Source: an uncultured Bacteroidota bacterium
Lineage (GTDB): Bacteria; Bacteroidota; Bacteroidia; Bacteroidales; P3
Assembly (NCBI GenBank): GCA_902775135.1
Contig: CACYKY010000012.1
Span: forward strand, 1-64,000
Direction: 5' to 3'
DNA: 64,000 nucleotides
Shown here in pieces: positions 56,807-64,000 of the stretch (the first letter of the stretch is position 1; each line of letters begins with the position of its first letter). The position numbers and the translations under genes are program-made. Under the pieces are notes generated by a model that was given only the letters and a program-made list of their open reading frames with translations, searched no databases and was not told where the DNA came from.

Positions 56807-59118
56807 TCCACGATGGTCAGCTTGGCGAACTTGAGCATCAACTGCTTCTGCCCAACGCCCTCAAAGAAGACCGTAGCCTTGCGGGAGTCGCCGCTGCCTT
56901 CGACACCCAGCACCTTGCCCATGCCGAATTTCTCGTGGCTCACCTTCATGCCGGGCATGATGCTGCCAATCTGGGCGGGGGTGTTGGGGATGGTGGCGGT
57001 GCGAGGCTTCTGGACAGGCTGGGCCTTCTGCTGACTCTGGGTTTTCGGAGCGGGCTTGCCGGCGTTGAAGAAGGCATGCGGCAGGGTGCCCGGTTCGGGC
57101 ATGGAACGGCGCTGGGAGGGGATCTCGATGTATTGCGGATCGATCTCCTCGACGAAGCGGCTCACCTCGCCACCCATGCGCTGGCCATTATTGAAGCGGG
57201 TCTGGGCATAGCTGAGGGTCACCTGCTTCTCGGCGCGCGTCACGGCGACGTAGAACAGTCGCCGCTCCTCCTCCAGCTCGGCCCTACTGCTGGCGAGGAA
57301 CGAGGGGAAAACCTGCTCCTCCATACCCACAACATAGACGTAGGGGAATTCCAGGCCCTTGGCGGCGTGGATGGTCATCAGGGAGACCTTGTTGGCGTCC
57401 TTGTCCTTGTCCTTATCTTCGGAGGTGTAGAGCAGCACCTGCTGCAGGAACTCGTCGAGGGTGCGGAAAGGTTTGGCGGGGGTTGCCGGAGATTCCGTCG
57501 CCGGATCATCCGGATTATCCGGAATATCCACTTCGTCTTCGACGAATTCCTGCACGCCGTTCAGCAGTTCCTCGATGTTTTCGATGCGTTCGGCACTTTC
57601 GGGGTCGTCCTCCTCGCGCAAAGCTTTGACGATGCCGCTGGCATAGACAATCTGCTTGGCCAGCGTGAAAGCGTCCACCGAGGGCACCTGACTCTCGAAA
57701 CGCTTGATCATGTATACGAACTCGGTGATCTTTTGCACAGAGCCGCTTTGTATGGGAAGGCCAAAGGTTTGTATGTTCTCCAGCACCGTCCAGATGCTGA
57801 TGTCGTTGTCGGCTGCCGCCACGCGGATCTTGTCCATGGTGGTTTGGCCGATACCGCGGGCAGGAAAGTTGATGATGCGCACCAGACTCTCGTCGTCGTG
57901 GGGATTGATGGCCAGGCGCAGGTAGGCCAGCACGTCCTTCACCTCACGACGGCCGTAGAACGACAGACCCTGGTAAATCTTGTACGGTATGTTCATCTTC
58001 CTCAGCGCATCCTCGACGGAGCGGGAGAGGGAGTTCTGCCGATAGAGCACGGCGAAGTCGCGGTATTCGGCGTCCTCGCCGAGGCGGAAGTTCTGTATGG
58101 AGTCGGCCACACGCGTCCCCTCGTCCTTCTCGTCGACGGCACGGATGAGGCGTATGCGGCTGCCCACGCCGTTGTCGCTCCACAGCTCCTTCTGTATCTG
58201 GTCGCGGTTGCGGGCGATGATGCTGTTGGCGGCATTGACGATATTCTGCGTCGACCGGTAGTTTTGCTCCAACTTGTAGAGCTTCATCTCCGGATAGTCG
58301 CGCTTGAAGTTGAAGATATTCTGTATGTTGGCCCCGCGGAAGGCATAGATGCTCTGGGCGTCGTCGCCCACCACACAGATGTTCTGGTTGCGGGCGGCAA
58401 GCTTCTTCACGATGAGGTACTGCGCATAGTTGGTGTCCTGATACTCGTCCACCATGATGTAGTGGAAGCGCTGCTGGTATTTCAGCAGCACGTCGGGGAA
58501 GTCGCGCAGGAGGATATTCATATTGAACAGCAGGTCGTCGAAGTCCATGGCGTTGCTGTTGTGCAGGCGCTGGTCGTACATCTGATAGATGGTGCCGATG
58601 GCAGGACGCTTGGAGTCGATATCGGTCTGGTATATCTCGGGGTTTTCCTGGTAGTCCTTGGGACCCAACAGGTTGCTCTTGGCCATGGAGATGCGGTTCA
58701 GCACAAAGGAGGGCTTGTAGGTCTTGGGGTCGAGATTGAGCTGCTTGACAATTTGCTTGATGGCGGACTTGGAATCGTCGGTGTCATAGATGGTGAAGCT
58801 GGAGGTGTAGCCCAGCTTGGTCGCCTCGGCGCGCAGCACACGGGCGAAGATGCTGTGGAAGGTACCCATCCAAAGGTTTCTTCCCTCGCCACCCACGAGC
58901 TTGATGATACGTTCTTTCATCTCGTTGGCGGCCTTGTTGGTGAAGGTCAACGCCAGGATATGGAAGGGATCCACGCCCAGCTCCATCAGGTGGGCTATGC
59001 GATAGGTCAGCGTACGCGTCTTGCCGCTACCGGCTCCGGCGATAATCATCACGGGGCCGTCGGTACACGCCGCCGCCTCGCGCTGAGGTTCATTCAGTTG
59101 GTCAAGCAGTTCACTCAT
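56803..59118 (-). CDS. pcrA: ATP-dependent DNA helicase UvrD/PcrA
   Basis: SF1A 3'-5' helicase for nucleotide excision and mismatch repair. Walker A is AGAGSGKT (27-34), with ALTFTNKAANEMKERI, VDEYQDTNYAQY, GDDAQSIYAFRGA, QNYRST and the C-terminal VSLMTIHAAKGLEFPYVYV and YVAVTRAEKQVTLSYA. 771 residues, ending in a Tudor-like tail (MKVSHEKFGMGKVLGVEGSG) that contacts RNA polymerase in PcrA. The promoter TAACTTTG lies at 59142-59149. The next gene encodes the CotH-like protein, overlapping by 4 nt. Confidence 0.95.
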   Translation of the reverse strand: MSELLDQLNEPQREAAACTDGPVMIIAGAGSGKTRTLTYRIAHLMELGVDPFHILALTFTNKAANEMKERIIKLVGGEGRNLWMGTFHSIFARVLRAEATKLGYTSSFTIYDTDDSKSAIKQIVKQLNLDPKTYKPSFVLNRISMAKSNLLGPKDYQENPEIYQTDIDSKRPAIGTIYQMYDQRLHNSNAMDFDDLLFNMNILLRDFPDVLLKYQQRFHYIMVDEYQDTNYAQYLIVKKLAARNQNICVVGDDAQSIYAFRGANIQNIFNFKRDYPEMKLYKLEQNYRSTQNIVNAANSIIARNRDQIQKELWSDNGVGSRIRLIRAVDEKDEGTRVADSIQNFRLGEDAEYRDFAVLYRQNSLSRSVEDALRKMNIPYKIYQGLSFYGRREVKDVLAYLRLAINPHDDESLVRIINFPARGIGQTTMDKIRVAAADNDISIWTVLENIQTFGLPIQSGSVQKITEFVYMIKRFESQVPSVDAFTLAKQIVYASGIVKALREEDDPESAERIENIEELLNGVQEFVEDEVDIPDNPDDPATESPATPAKPFRTLDEFLQQVLLYTSEDKDKDKDANKVSLMTIHAAKGLEFPYVYVVGMEEQVFPSFLASSRAELEEERRLFYVAVTRAEKQVTLSYAQTRFNNGQRMGGEVSRFVEEIDPQYIEIPSQRRSMPEPGTLPHAFFNAGKPAPKTQSQQKAQPVQKPRTATIPNTPAQIGSIMPGMKVSHEKFGMGKVLGVEGSGDSRKATVFFEGVGQKQLMLKFAKLTIVE

Positions 59119-59141
59119 TTCCTATATCGAATTTGAAACTG

Positions 59142-59149
59142 CAAAGTTA
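59142..59149 (-). promoter_or_regulatory. Promoter -7 element of the uvrD/pcrA gene
   Basis: TAACTTTG followed by CAG on the minus strand, 23 nt before the ATG. Confidence 0.7.
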
Positions 59150-59255
59150 CGAAAGTTGAGCGATATGACCAAATTTATTTGGGCATATTCTAAACGAAGT
59201 AACGCCGGCGAAGCCAAAGTTACAATTTTTTCCCCTAATAATAAAAATAAGAATA

Positions 59256-59858
59256 CTATATAATGTCGATTTTCACCGTTCTCAGGTTCGCCACAGCATC
59301 GTAGAAGCGTACGGAGAGCGACTGGCGGATGCTCACTTCCAGCGAACAATCCATGTCGTACTGCTGGTTCTCAGGCTTCAGGTCATACTCCTTCAGTATG
59401 CGCATCACGTCATTCATGGTTTCGTATTTGAAACCCAGGCGGTAGCGGTAGTCAATGGTCTTCTCCACGATGACGGCATGGTCGATGGCGTCGCGCGCAG
59501 CAGTCTTGTAGGCATTGGCCAATCCGCTGGCGCCCAGCAGTATGCCACCAAAGTAGCGCACCACCACCACCAGCGTGTCCGTCAGGTCGGCACTCAGCAG
59601 CTGCCCATGGATGGGGCGTCCGCCGGTGCCGCTGGGTTCGCCGTCGTCGTTGGCGCGGAAGGCATCCTTGCGAGGACCGAGGATGTAGGCATAGCAATGG
59701 TGGCGCGCATCGAAATAGTCCTTGCGCAACTGCTCCAGGTGTTCTTTCACCTCCTCCTGGCTGTGCACAGGATAGGCAAAGGCCAAGAACTTGCTCCCCT
59801 TCTCCTTGTAAAGGCCCTCGGCGGGACCGCTGATGGTTCTGTAGGTATCGTCAAACAT
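59256..59858 (-). CDS. yigZ: YigZ/IMPACT family protein
   Basis: Start at ATG 59858 (MFDDTYRTISGPAEGLYKEKGSKF), which aligns with the family; a longer frame from 59954 would include the promoter. Other motifs are HHCYAYILG, NDDGEPSGTGGRPI and VVVVRYFGGILLGASGL. 200 residues. The first domain resembles the IMPACT/EF-G fold, the second the EF-G IV-like fold; in eukaryotes the homologue modulates Gcn2, in bacteria function is unknown. The -7 promoter element lies only 5 nt before the ATG, so the mRNA is predicted to be leaderless. Confidence 0.9.
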   Translation of the reverse strand: MFDDTYRTISGPAEGLYKEKGSKFLAFAYPVHSQEEVKEHLEQLRKDYFDARHHCYAYILGPRKDAFRANDDGEPSGTGGRPIHGQLLSADLTDTLVVVVRYFGGILLGASGLANAYKTAARDAIDHAVIVEKTIDYRYRLGFKYETMNDVMRILKEYDLKPENQQYDMDCSLEVSIRQSLSVRFYDAVANLRTVKIDII

Positions 59859-59863
59859 GGCTG

Positions 59864-59871
59864 CAAAGATA
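59864..59871 (-). promoter_or_regulatory. Promoter -7 element of yigZ, adjacent to the start codon
   Basis: TATCTTTG followed by CAGCC on the minus strand and then directly ATG. Transcription is expected to begin at or next to the A of the start codon. Confidence 0.7.
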
Positions 59872-60011
59872 CGACTTTTTTCCCTTCTGCAGCTCAAATC
59901 CCTGTTAAAATATGTTAACACAGAACATCCCGGTAGACTTTTGCCCTTTTCCATGTTATAATAGTTACAGGAGCGCTTTTTGCCAAACCTCTCAAAACAA
60001 AACTTAAAAAA

Positions 60012-60203
60012 ATGAAAAGAAACATCCTATTGATTGTGGTCCTGGCCACCATGACCACAGCCTGCCAAAAGCAAGAACCTGCCTATCGCGGCGCCATTCC
60101 TGTAAACGAAGACACCGTATGGCTCTTCGGTGGCACACTCTACAAAAAACAATTTTTTGGTCAACTGACAGAATTGTCGTATCTTTGCAAAAACATTTTT
60201 TGA
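60012..60203 (+). CDS. Small predicted lipoprotein whose 3' end holds the next promoter
   Basis: 63 codons. MKRNILLIVVLATMTTACQKQEP is a good lipoprotein signal with lipobox MTTAC. The following AYRGAIPVNEDTVWLFGG has no known family, and the last 15 codons coincide with the promoter of the fucosidase gene (TTTG at 60156, TATCTTTG at 60180). This suggests a truncated gene remnant or a genuine microprotein. Product function unknown. Confidence 0.4.
   Translation: MKRNILLIVVLATMTTACQKQEPAYRGAIPVNEDTVWLFGGTLYKKQFFGQLTELSYLCKNIF
60156..60187 (+). promoter_or_regulatory. Promoter of the fucosidase gene
   Basis: TTTG at 60156-60159 and TATCTTTG at 60180-60187 with 20 nt between; ATG follows 17 nt later. 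Confidence 0.8.
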
Positions 60204-60204
60204 C

Positions 60205-61965
60205 ATGAAACGCATCCTGATCGTCGCCCTCCTCCTCTGCCCTCTCGCCTTGCGGGCGCAGACGGTGGAGCCCACCTGGCAGAGCCTCAACCAGCGTCCC
60301 TATCCACAATGGTTCTCCGATGCCAAACTGGGCATCTTCATCCACTGGGGACTCTATTCCGTGCCTGCCTATGCCGGCAAGGAAGGCTACGGCGAGTGGT
60401 TCTACAGGGGATTGATGACCGGCGACGCCGACCGCCGCCGTATCATGAGCCTCTATGCCGACACTTCGCTTCCTGTCTTCGAACAATACAAAACCCTCAC
60501 CCGCCTCTGGCACGCCGAACTGTGGAACCCCCAGGAGTGGGCGCAGATGTTCCGCAACGCGGGGGCACAATACGTCCTCCTCGTCACCAAGCACCACGAC
60601 GGCTACTCCCTGTGGGACGACCCCTACCAGCCCCAATGGAACAGCACCATGAGCGGTCCGCACCGCAACATCGTCGAGGAACTCACCGCCGCCGTCCGCC
60701 ACGAAGGCCTCCGCATGGGATTCTACTATTCGCTGCCCGAATGGACCCACCCGCGCCACATCTGGATGGAGGATCCCGACAGCGCCATCGCCGACTATGT
60801 GGACAACTACATGGTGCCGCAATTCAAGACACTCGTCGCCCGCTACAAGCCCGACGCCATCTTCGCCGACGGCGACTGGCAGAACACCCCGGAGCAGTTC
60901 CACTCGCAAGAACTCATCAGCTGGTACTACAACCTCGTGGGCCCCGACGCCATTGTCAACGACCGCTGGGGCCGAGGCACTCAGCACGGATTCAAGACCC
61001 CCGAATACAGCGACGGCATCAGCATCGCCGACCGTCCCTGGGCCGAATGCAGGGGCATCGGACGCAGCTTCGGCCTCAACCGCAACGAAGACCTCGACAA
61101 CTACCTCACCGACCGCCAACTCATCCAGCACTTCTGCGAACTCGTGGCCAGCGGCGGCGGCCTCACCCTCAACGTGGGCCCTGCTGCCGACGGCACCATC
61201 CCCCTCATCCAGCAGGAGCGCCTCCGCGCCCTCGGCCGCTGGCTGCAGGTCAACGGCGAAGCCATCTACGGAAGTCATCCCTATAAAACCCCAGGAGGGA
61301 TTACGTCGACCTGCCAGCGCACACGCACCATAGCCTCTCTCCCCCATAGCACCACCATCGACTTCGACTGGGTGCGCAACGCTCCCCTGAAGGGCATGCC
61401 TGTGGACAACTTTGAAATCCATTGGCATGGCATCTTCGACGCCCCAGAAAAAGGCTGGTACCAGTTCAAAGCCGAAGCCGACGATGAGATGACGGTCGTC
61501 TACTATGGAGACACCATCTTATACTACAACCATGCATGGGCAGAAAACAAACCCGGCACCAAGGTGCTGCTGAAACAGAACCAGGCGATAGAGCTGGATG
61601 TACGGTACAAAGAGAAAGACCTTGAGGCCAAAGCCGCATTGTATGTCAGCGCCGACGGAGAACACTTTGTCCCTGCCGATGGAGAATGGCACGGAACAGC
61701 CTGCTGGCACCGCACCCTCCGCTGCTTCACACAAAAGGGTGACAACCTATACATCATCGAGTTCGAACGACCCGGAAAAAACCTGACGCTCAATATGCCA
61801 CGCCTCGAGAAGAACACCCGCATCACCCTCCTCGGTACCTCCGGCACCATCCAATGGAAGCAGAAAAAGGATGGCACCCTCACCCTCGACCTCAGCGCCC
61901 TCTCGCAAAAAGAGCTCAACGCCCTCGACCACGCATGGGTATTCAAAGTAAACGGAAAAAAATAA
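60205..61965 (+). CDS. GH29 alpha-L-fucosidase with inserted PA14-like domain
   Basis: Removes alpha-linked L-fucose from glycans such as mucin in the periplasm. Signal peptide ends LRAQ. The GH29 barrel spans about residues 24-355 with GIFIHWGLYSVPAYAG, VTKHHDGYSLWD and IFADGDW, where Asp222 is the probable nucleophile. Residues 402-490 (FEIHWHGIFDAPEKGWYQFK onward) look like a PA14 domain, placed between the barrel and the C-terminal beta-sandwich that resumes at RCFTQKGDNLYIIEF. PA14 domains often extend glycan binding. 586 residues; usual GH29 enzymes of this type have about 450-500. ybaK follows after 3 nt. Confidence 0.92.
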   Translation: MKRILIVALLLCPLALRAQTVEPTWQSLNQRPYPQWFSDAKLGIFIHWGLYSVPAYAGKEGYGEWFYRGLMTGDADRRRIMSLYADTSLPVFEQYKTLTRLWHAELWNPQEWAQMFRNAGAQYVLLVTKHHDGYSLWDDPYQPQWNSTMSGPHRNIVEELTAAVRHEGLRMGFYYSLPEWTHPRHIWMEDPDSAIADYVDNYMVPQFKTLVARYKPDAIFADGDWQNTPEQFHSQELISWYYNLVGPDAIVNDRWGRGTQHGFKTPEYSDGISIADRPWAECRGIGRSFGLNRNEDLDNYLTDRQLIQHFCELVASGGGLTLNVGPAADGTIPLIQQERLRALGRWLQVNGEAIYGSHPYKTPGGITSTCQRTRTIASLPHSTTIDFDWVRNAPLKGMPVDNFEIHWHGIFDAPEKGWYQFKAEADDEMTVVYYGDTILYYNHAWAENKPGTKVLLKQNQAIELDVRYKEKDLEAKAALYVSADGEHFVPADGEWHGTACWHRTLRCFTQKGDNLYIIEFERPGKNLTLNMPRLEKNTRITLLGTSGTIQWKQKKDGTLTLDLSALSQKELNALDHAWVFKVNGKK

Positions 61966-61968
61966 TCG

Positions 61969-62445
61969 ATGAAAACAACTAAAACCAACGCAGCACGCCT
62001 GCTGGATCAGCAAAAGATTGCCTACGACCTCATCCCCTATGAAGTCGACGAGGAGCACCTCGGCGCCGAACACACCGCCGAAGTCCTGGGCGAACCCATC
62101 GAACGCATCTTCAAGACCCTCGTCCTCCGGGGCGACAAACTCGGCTTCTTCGTCTGCGTCATCCCCGGCGCCGAGGAGGTGGACCTCAAGAAGGCGGCCA
62201 AGGTAACGGGCAACAAGAAGGTGGAGATGATACACGTCAAAGAGCTCCTCCCCCTCACCGGATACATCCGCGGAGGCTGCTCACCCATCGGCATGAAGAA
62301 GGCGCTGCCCACTTGGTTCCACGAGAGCATCATGCTCTACGACACCGTCTACTGCAGCGCCGGCCAGCGCGGCCTCCAGTTCCGCCTGGCTCCGCAGGAC
62401 CTCGTCCGCGCCGCCCACGGCCAGCTGGCCGACCTCATCGCCTAG
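61969..62445 (+). CDS. ybaK: Cys-tRNA(Pro) deacylase, YbaK/EbsC family
   Basis: Removes Cys mischarged onto tRNA-Pro. Family motifs: KTLVLRGDKLGFFVCVIPG, KAAKVTGNKKVEM, and GYIRGGCSPIGMKK with the conserved Gly-rich turn. 158 residues, starting 3 nt after the fucosidase stop, so translational coupling is likely although the two functions are unrelated. Confidence 0.93.
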   Translation: MKTTKTNAARLLDQQKIAYDLIPYEVDEEHLGAEHTAEVLGEPIERIFKTLVLRGDKLGFFVCVIPGAEEVDLKKAAKVTGNKKVEMIHVKELLPLTGYIRGGCSPIGMKKALPTWFHESIMLYDTVYCSAGQRGLQFRLAPQDLVRAAHGQLADLIA

Positions 62446-62572
62446 CGCCCTTCCCCCACCCCTGCCCCGCAGCAGAAAAAAAACACACAGCATATCTCCT
62501 CCTGCCCACCCCTGAAAAAGGCGGCGGAAAAAGAATTATTTCACCATTCCAGATAATCTTCGTACCTTTGCA

Positions 62573-62580
62573 AACTCAAA
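62573..62580 (+). promoter_or_regulatory. Promoter -7 element of the TSCPD gene
   Basis: TACCTTTG followed by CAAAC, 14 nt before the ATG. Confidence 0.7.
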
Positions 62581-62594
62581 AAAAGAAGACAACG

Positions 62595-62846
62595 ATGAAA
62601 CAATATACCTATCAGACCCATGGTACCTGCTCAGTACAGATAGATTTCCAGATCGACGATGAGGGACGGCTGCACAACGTGCAGTATCTCGGCGGATGCG
62701 ACGGCAACCTGCAAGGCATCGGACGCCTCGTGGAAGGCCTGCCCGCCACCGAGGTGCGCGACCGCCTGGCCGGCATACGCTGCGGCTTCAAGGACACCAG
62801 CTGTCCCGACCAACTGGCTCGGGCCTTGGCGGAAGTGACCGCATAA
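62595..62846 (+). CDS. TSCPD domain protein (TIGR03905-like)
   Basis: 83 residues starting MKQYTYQTHGTCSVQIDF, with GGCDGNLQGIGRLVEG and the hallmark DTSCPDQLARAL. The TSCPD domain is also found at the C-terminus of some class II ribonucleotide reductases and probably binds metal through its Cys residues. Stand-alone members are of unknown function. The start is fixed by the promoter 14 nt upstream; the longer open frame overlaps ybaK. Confidence 0.88.
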   Translation: MKQYTYQTHGTCSVQIDFQIDDEGRLHNVQYLGGCDGNLQGIGRLVEGLPATEVRDRLAGIRCGFKDTSCPDQLARALAEVTA

Positions 62847-62898
62847 GACGCACCTTGCGATAAAAAACTACTGATTCAAATAACTAATTCCACTTTCC

Positions 62899-63798
62899 AT
62901 GAAAAAAACAACACTTCTAATGACAGCGGCGCTGTTGTGTCTGGCCTTTGCCGCATGCGAGCGCGAAGAGGTCAAACACGAAGAGACGGCTCAACCCCTG
63001 TTCAGCGTGGCCGAAGGGCATCAGGTGCTCTTCTCGCCGGGCAACCTGCAGTTCTGCACCCTCGGCAGCCACTCCTCCGCCGAGGGAACGGCCAGCGGCA
63101 CCTTCCGCTTCGCCGAGCACCAGTACGACTACCTCGGGCAGGACAACGCCCTCGTGTCCGACACCAACACCGGCTGGATCGACCTCCTCACCTGGGGCAG
63201 CAGCGGCTGGCATGTGTCGCCCTGCTCCGATAAGGACGGCGACTACGACATCGAGAGCCTCTGCGGCAGCGAGGCCTATGCCGACTGGGGCGTGTACAAC
63301 GCCATCGGCGACGACGCCCCCGGCACGTGGCGCACGCTGACGCGCGACGAATGGGATTACCTCGTCAACCGCCGTGCGGCCTCCTCCGTCGACGGCACCG
63401 ACAGCGCCCGCTATGCCGAAGCCACCGTGTGCGGCGTCAAAGGCCTCATCCTCTTCCCCGACCGCTTCGAGCGTCCCGAAGGCATCGATTCGATAGTGGG
63501 CATCAACCGCAACAGTTTCGCCATCCACTTCGCCGACAACACCTACAACGCCGAGCAATGGGCGATGATGGAGAAGGCCGGCGCCATCTTCCTGCCCGCC
63601 GCCGGATTCCGGGGTAGCACATGGCTCTCCACCATCGGCGAGGGCGGTAGCTACTGGGCCGCCACCTGCAACGCCAAACGCCAGGCCTATGCCCTGCTCT
63701 TCATCGACGGCGTGGTCAACGCCAGCGCCGAATGCACCTACGAAAAGGATCGCGGCTACGGCCGCTCCGTCCGCCTGGTGAAAGATGTCCACCAATAA
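62899..63798 (+). CDS. Bacteroidales surface lipoprotein of the FSPGNLQ type
   Basis: Lipobox LAFAAC gives a lipoprotein of 299 residues. The sequence VLFSPGNLQF, FRFAEHQYDYLG, NTGWIDLLTWGSSGWH, WRTLTRDEWDYLVNRR, LPAAGFRGSTW and YWAATCNAKRQAYAL is the pattern of a large paralogous family in Bacteroidales, related to FISUMP/formylglycine-like sulfatase-modifying folds. Function is unknown; it is probably surface exposed. The next gene begins 28 nt later. Confidence 0.75.
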   Translation: MKKTTLLMTAALLCLAFAACEREEVKHEETAQPLFSVAEGHQVLFSPGNLQFCTLGSHSSAEGTASGTFRFAEHQYDYLGQDNALVSDTNTGWIDLLTWGSSGWHVSPCSDKDGDYDIESLCGSEAYADWGVYNAIGDDAPGTWRTLTRDEWDYLVNRRAASSVDGTDSARYAEATVCGVKGLILFPDRFERPEGIDSIVGINRNSFAIHFADNTYNAEQWAMMEKAGAIFLPAAGFRGSTWLSTIGEGGSYWAATCNAKRQAYALLFIDGVVNASAECTYEKDRGYGRSVRLVKDVHQ

Positions 63799-63826
63799 AT
63801 CGGAGACACAAATCCACCTTTGCATT

Positions 63827-64000
63827 ATGAACAATCATACGTTTTCACATTTGCGCGTCGCCATCTTATGCTGCCTGATAGTCGTTGGCAGCCAGGCTTT
63901 GCATTCGTGCAACAAGAACAATTCCCAAGAGCCCGTCGCCACCATGCCGGCCATCATCTACGACACCGACCTCGGGTCGTCGACCGACGACCTCTTCGGC
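63827..64000 (+). CDS. Nucleoside hydrolase-like lipoprotein, N-terminal part (runs off the window)
   Basis: 58 codons are visible. The hydrophobic start with LHSC lipobox (Cys28) predicts a lipoprotein, and PAIIYDTDLGSSTDDLFG resembles the Ca-binding aspartate motif (DTDxGxDDA) that opens inosine-uridine nucleoside hydrolases. Function as a periplasmic nucleosidase is inferred; most of the gene lies beyond 64000. Confidence 0.7.
   Translation, partial: MNNHTFSHLRVAILCCLIVVGSQALHSCNKNNSQEPVATMPAIIYDTDLGSSTDDLFG

Noticed and set aside
63815-63826. Promoter CACCTTTGCA just before the nucleoside hydrolase gene
   Set aside because: The TA of the TAnnTTTG element is missing and it lies only a few nt from ATG; co-transcription with the preceding gene is simpler.

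Overview
The window is a chromosomal segment of a member of the Bacteroidales (phylum Bacteroidota). The evidence is the phylum-specific promoter motif TAnnTTTG in front of many genes, four clear and one probable protein with a type IX secretion system (T9SS) C-terminal sorting domain, an S46 dipeptidyl-peptidase, and lipoprotein families typical of the order. Coding DNA is GC-rich and strongly prefers C or G at third codon positions, while gaps between genes are AT-rich. A gut or rumen host-associated species is plausible but this is inference; genus cannot be given. No tRNA, rRNA, CRISPR array, prophage or insertion sequence was seen.

Layout. 1-8009: tail of an unknown gene, then a giant secreted adhesin-like T9SS protein that carries a frameshift near 5345-5384 and a large internal duplication. 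8010-9847: a 1.8 kb non-coding mosaic with two copies of a hairpin-bearing element and about eight different short tandem arrays. 9848-16330: S46 peptidase, an in-frame fusion of sigma-54 (RpoN) to a secreted M23 peptidase, ribH, fmt and an HU protein. 16605-21442: gpsA and an acyltransferase, then divergently a RecD-like helicase, secG and a TPR-like protein. 21758-27423: rpmH, rlmD, a repeat-rich T9SS protein, apbE and yicC. 27582-30362: a T9SS protein on the minus strand. 30739-36405: TPR lipoprotein, short DUF4292 lipoprotein, LolA-like protein, tadA, sugar nucleotidyltransferase, THUMP-like methyltransferase. 36432-44330: ribD, a diacylglycerol-kinase-like protein, B12-dependent ribonucleotide reductase, iron alcohol dehydrogenase, Na/Pi transporter. 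44721-47936: another FN3-rich T9SS protein. 48546-53679: thyA-manC-asnS, rnhA, prmC. 53929-59858: small membrane protein, dtd, CotH-like protein, uvrD/pcrA, yigZ. 60012-64000: small lipoprotein ORF, GH29 fucosidase with an inserted PA14-like domain, ybaK, TSCPD protein, a surface lipoprotein and the start of a nucleoside hydrolase.

Functionally most of the window is housekeeping (riboflavin, translation quality control, dNTP supply, DNA repair, envelope lipids) interleaved with large surface proteins. The strongest candidates for something new are the RpoN-M23 fusion, the paired hairpin elements whose arms differ in sequence yet stay self-complementary, and an intrinsic terminator placed inside the first codons of apbE.
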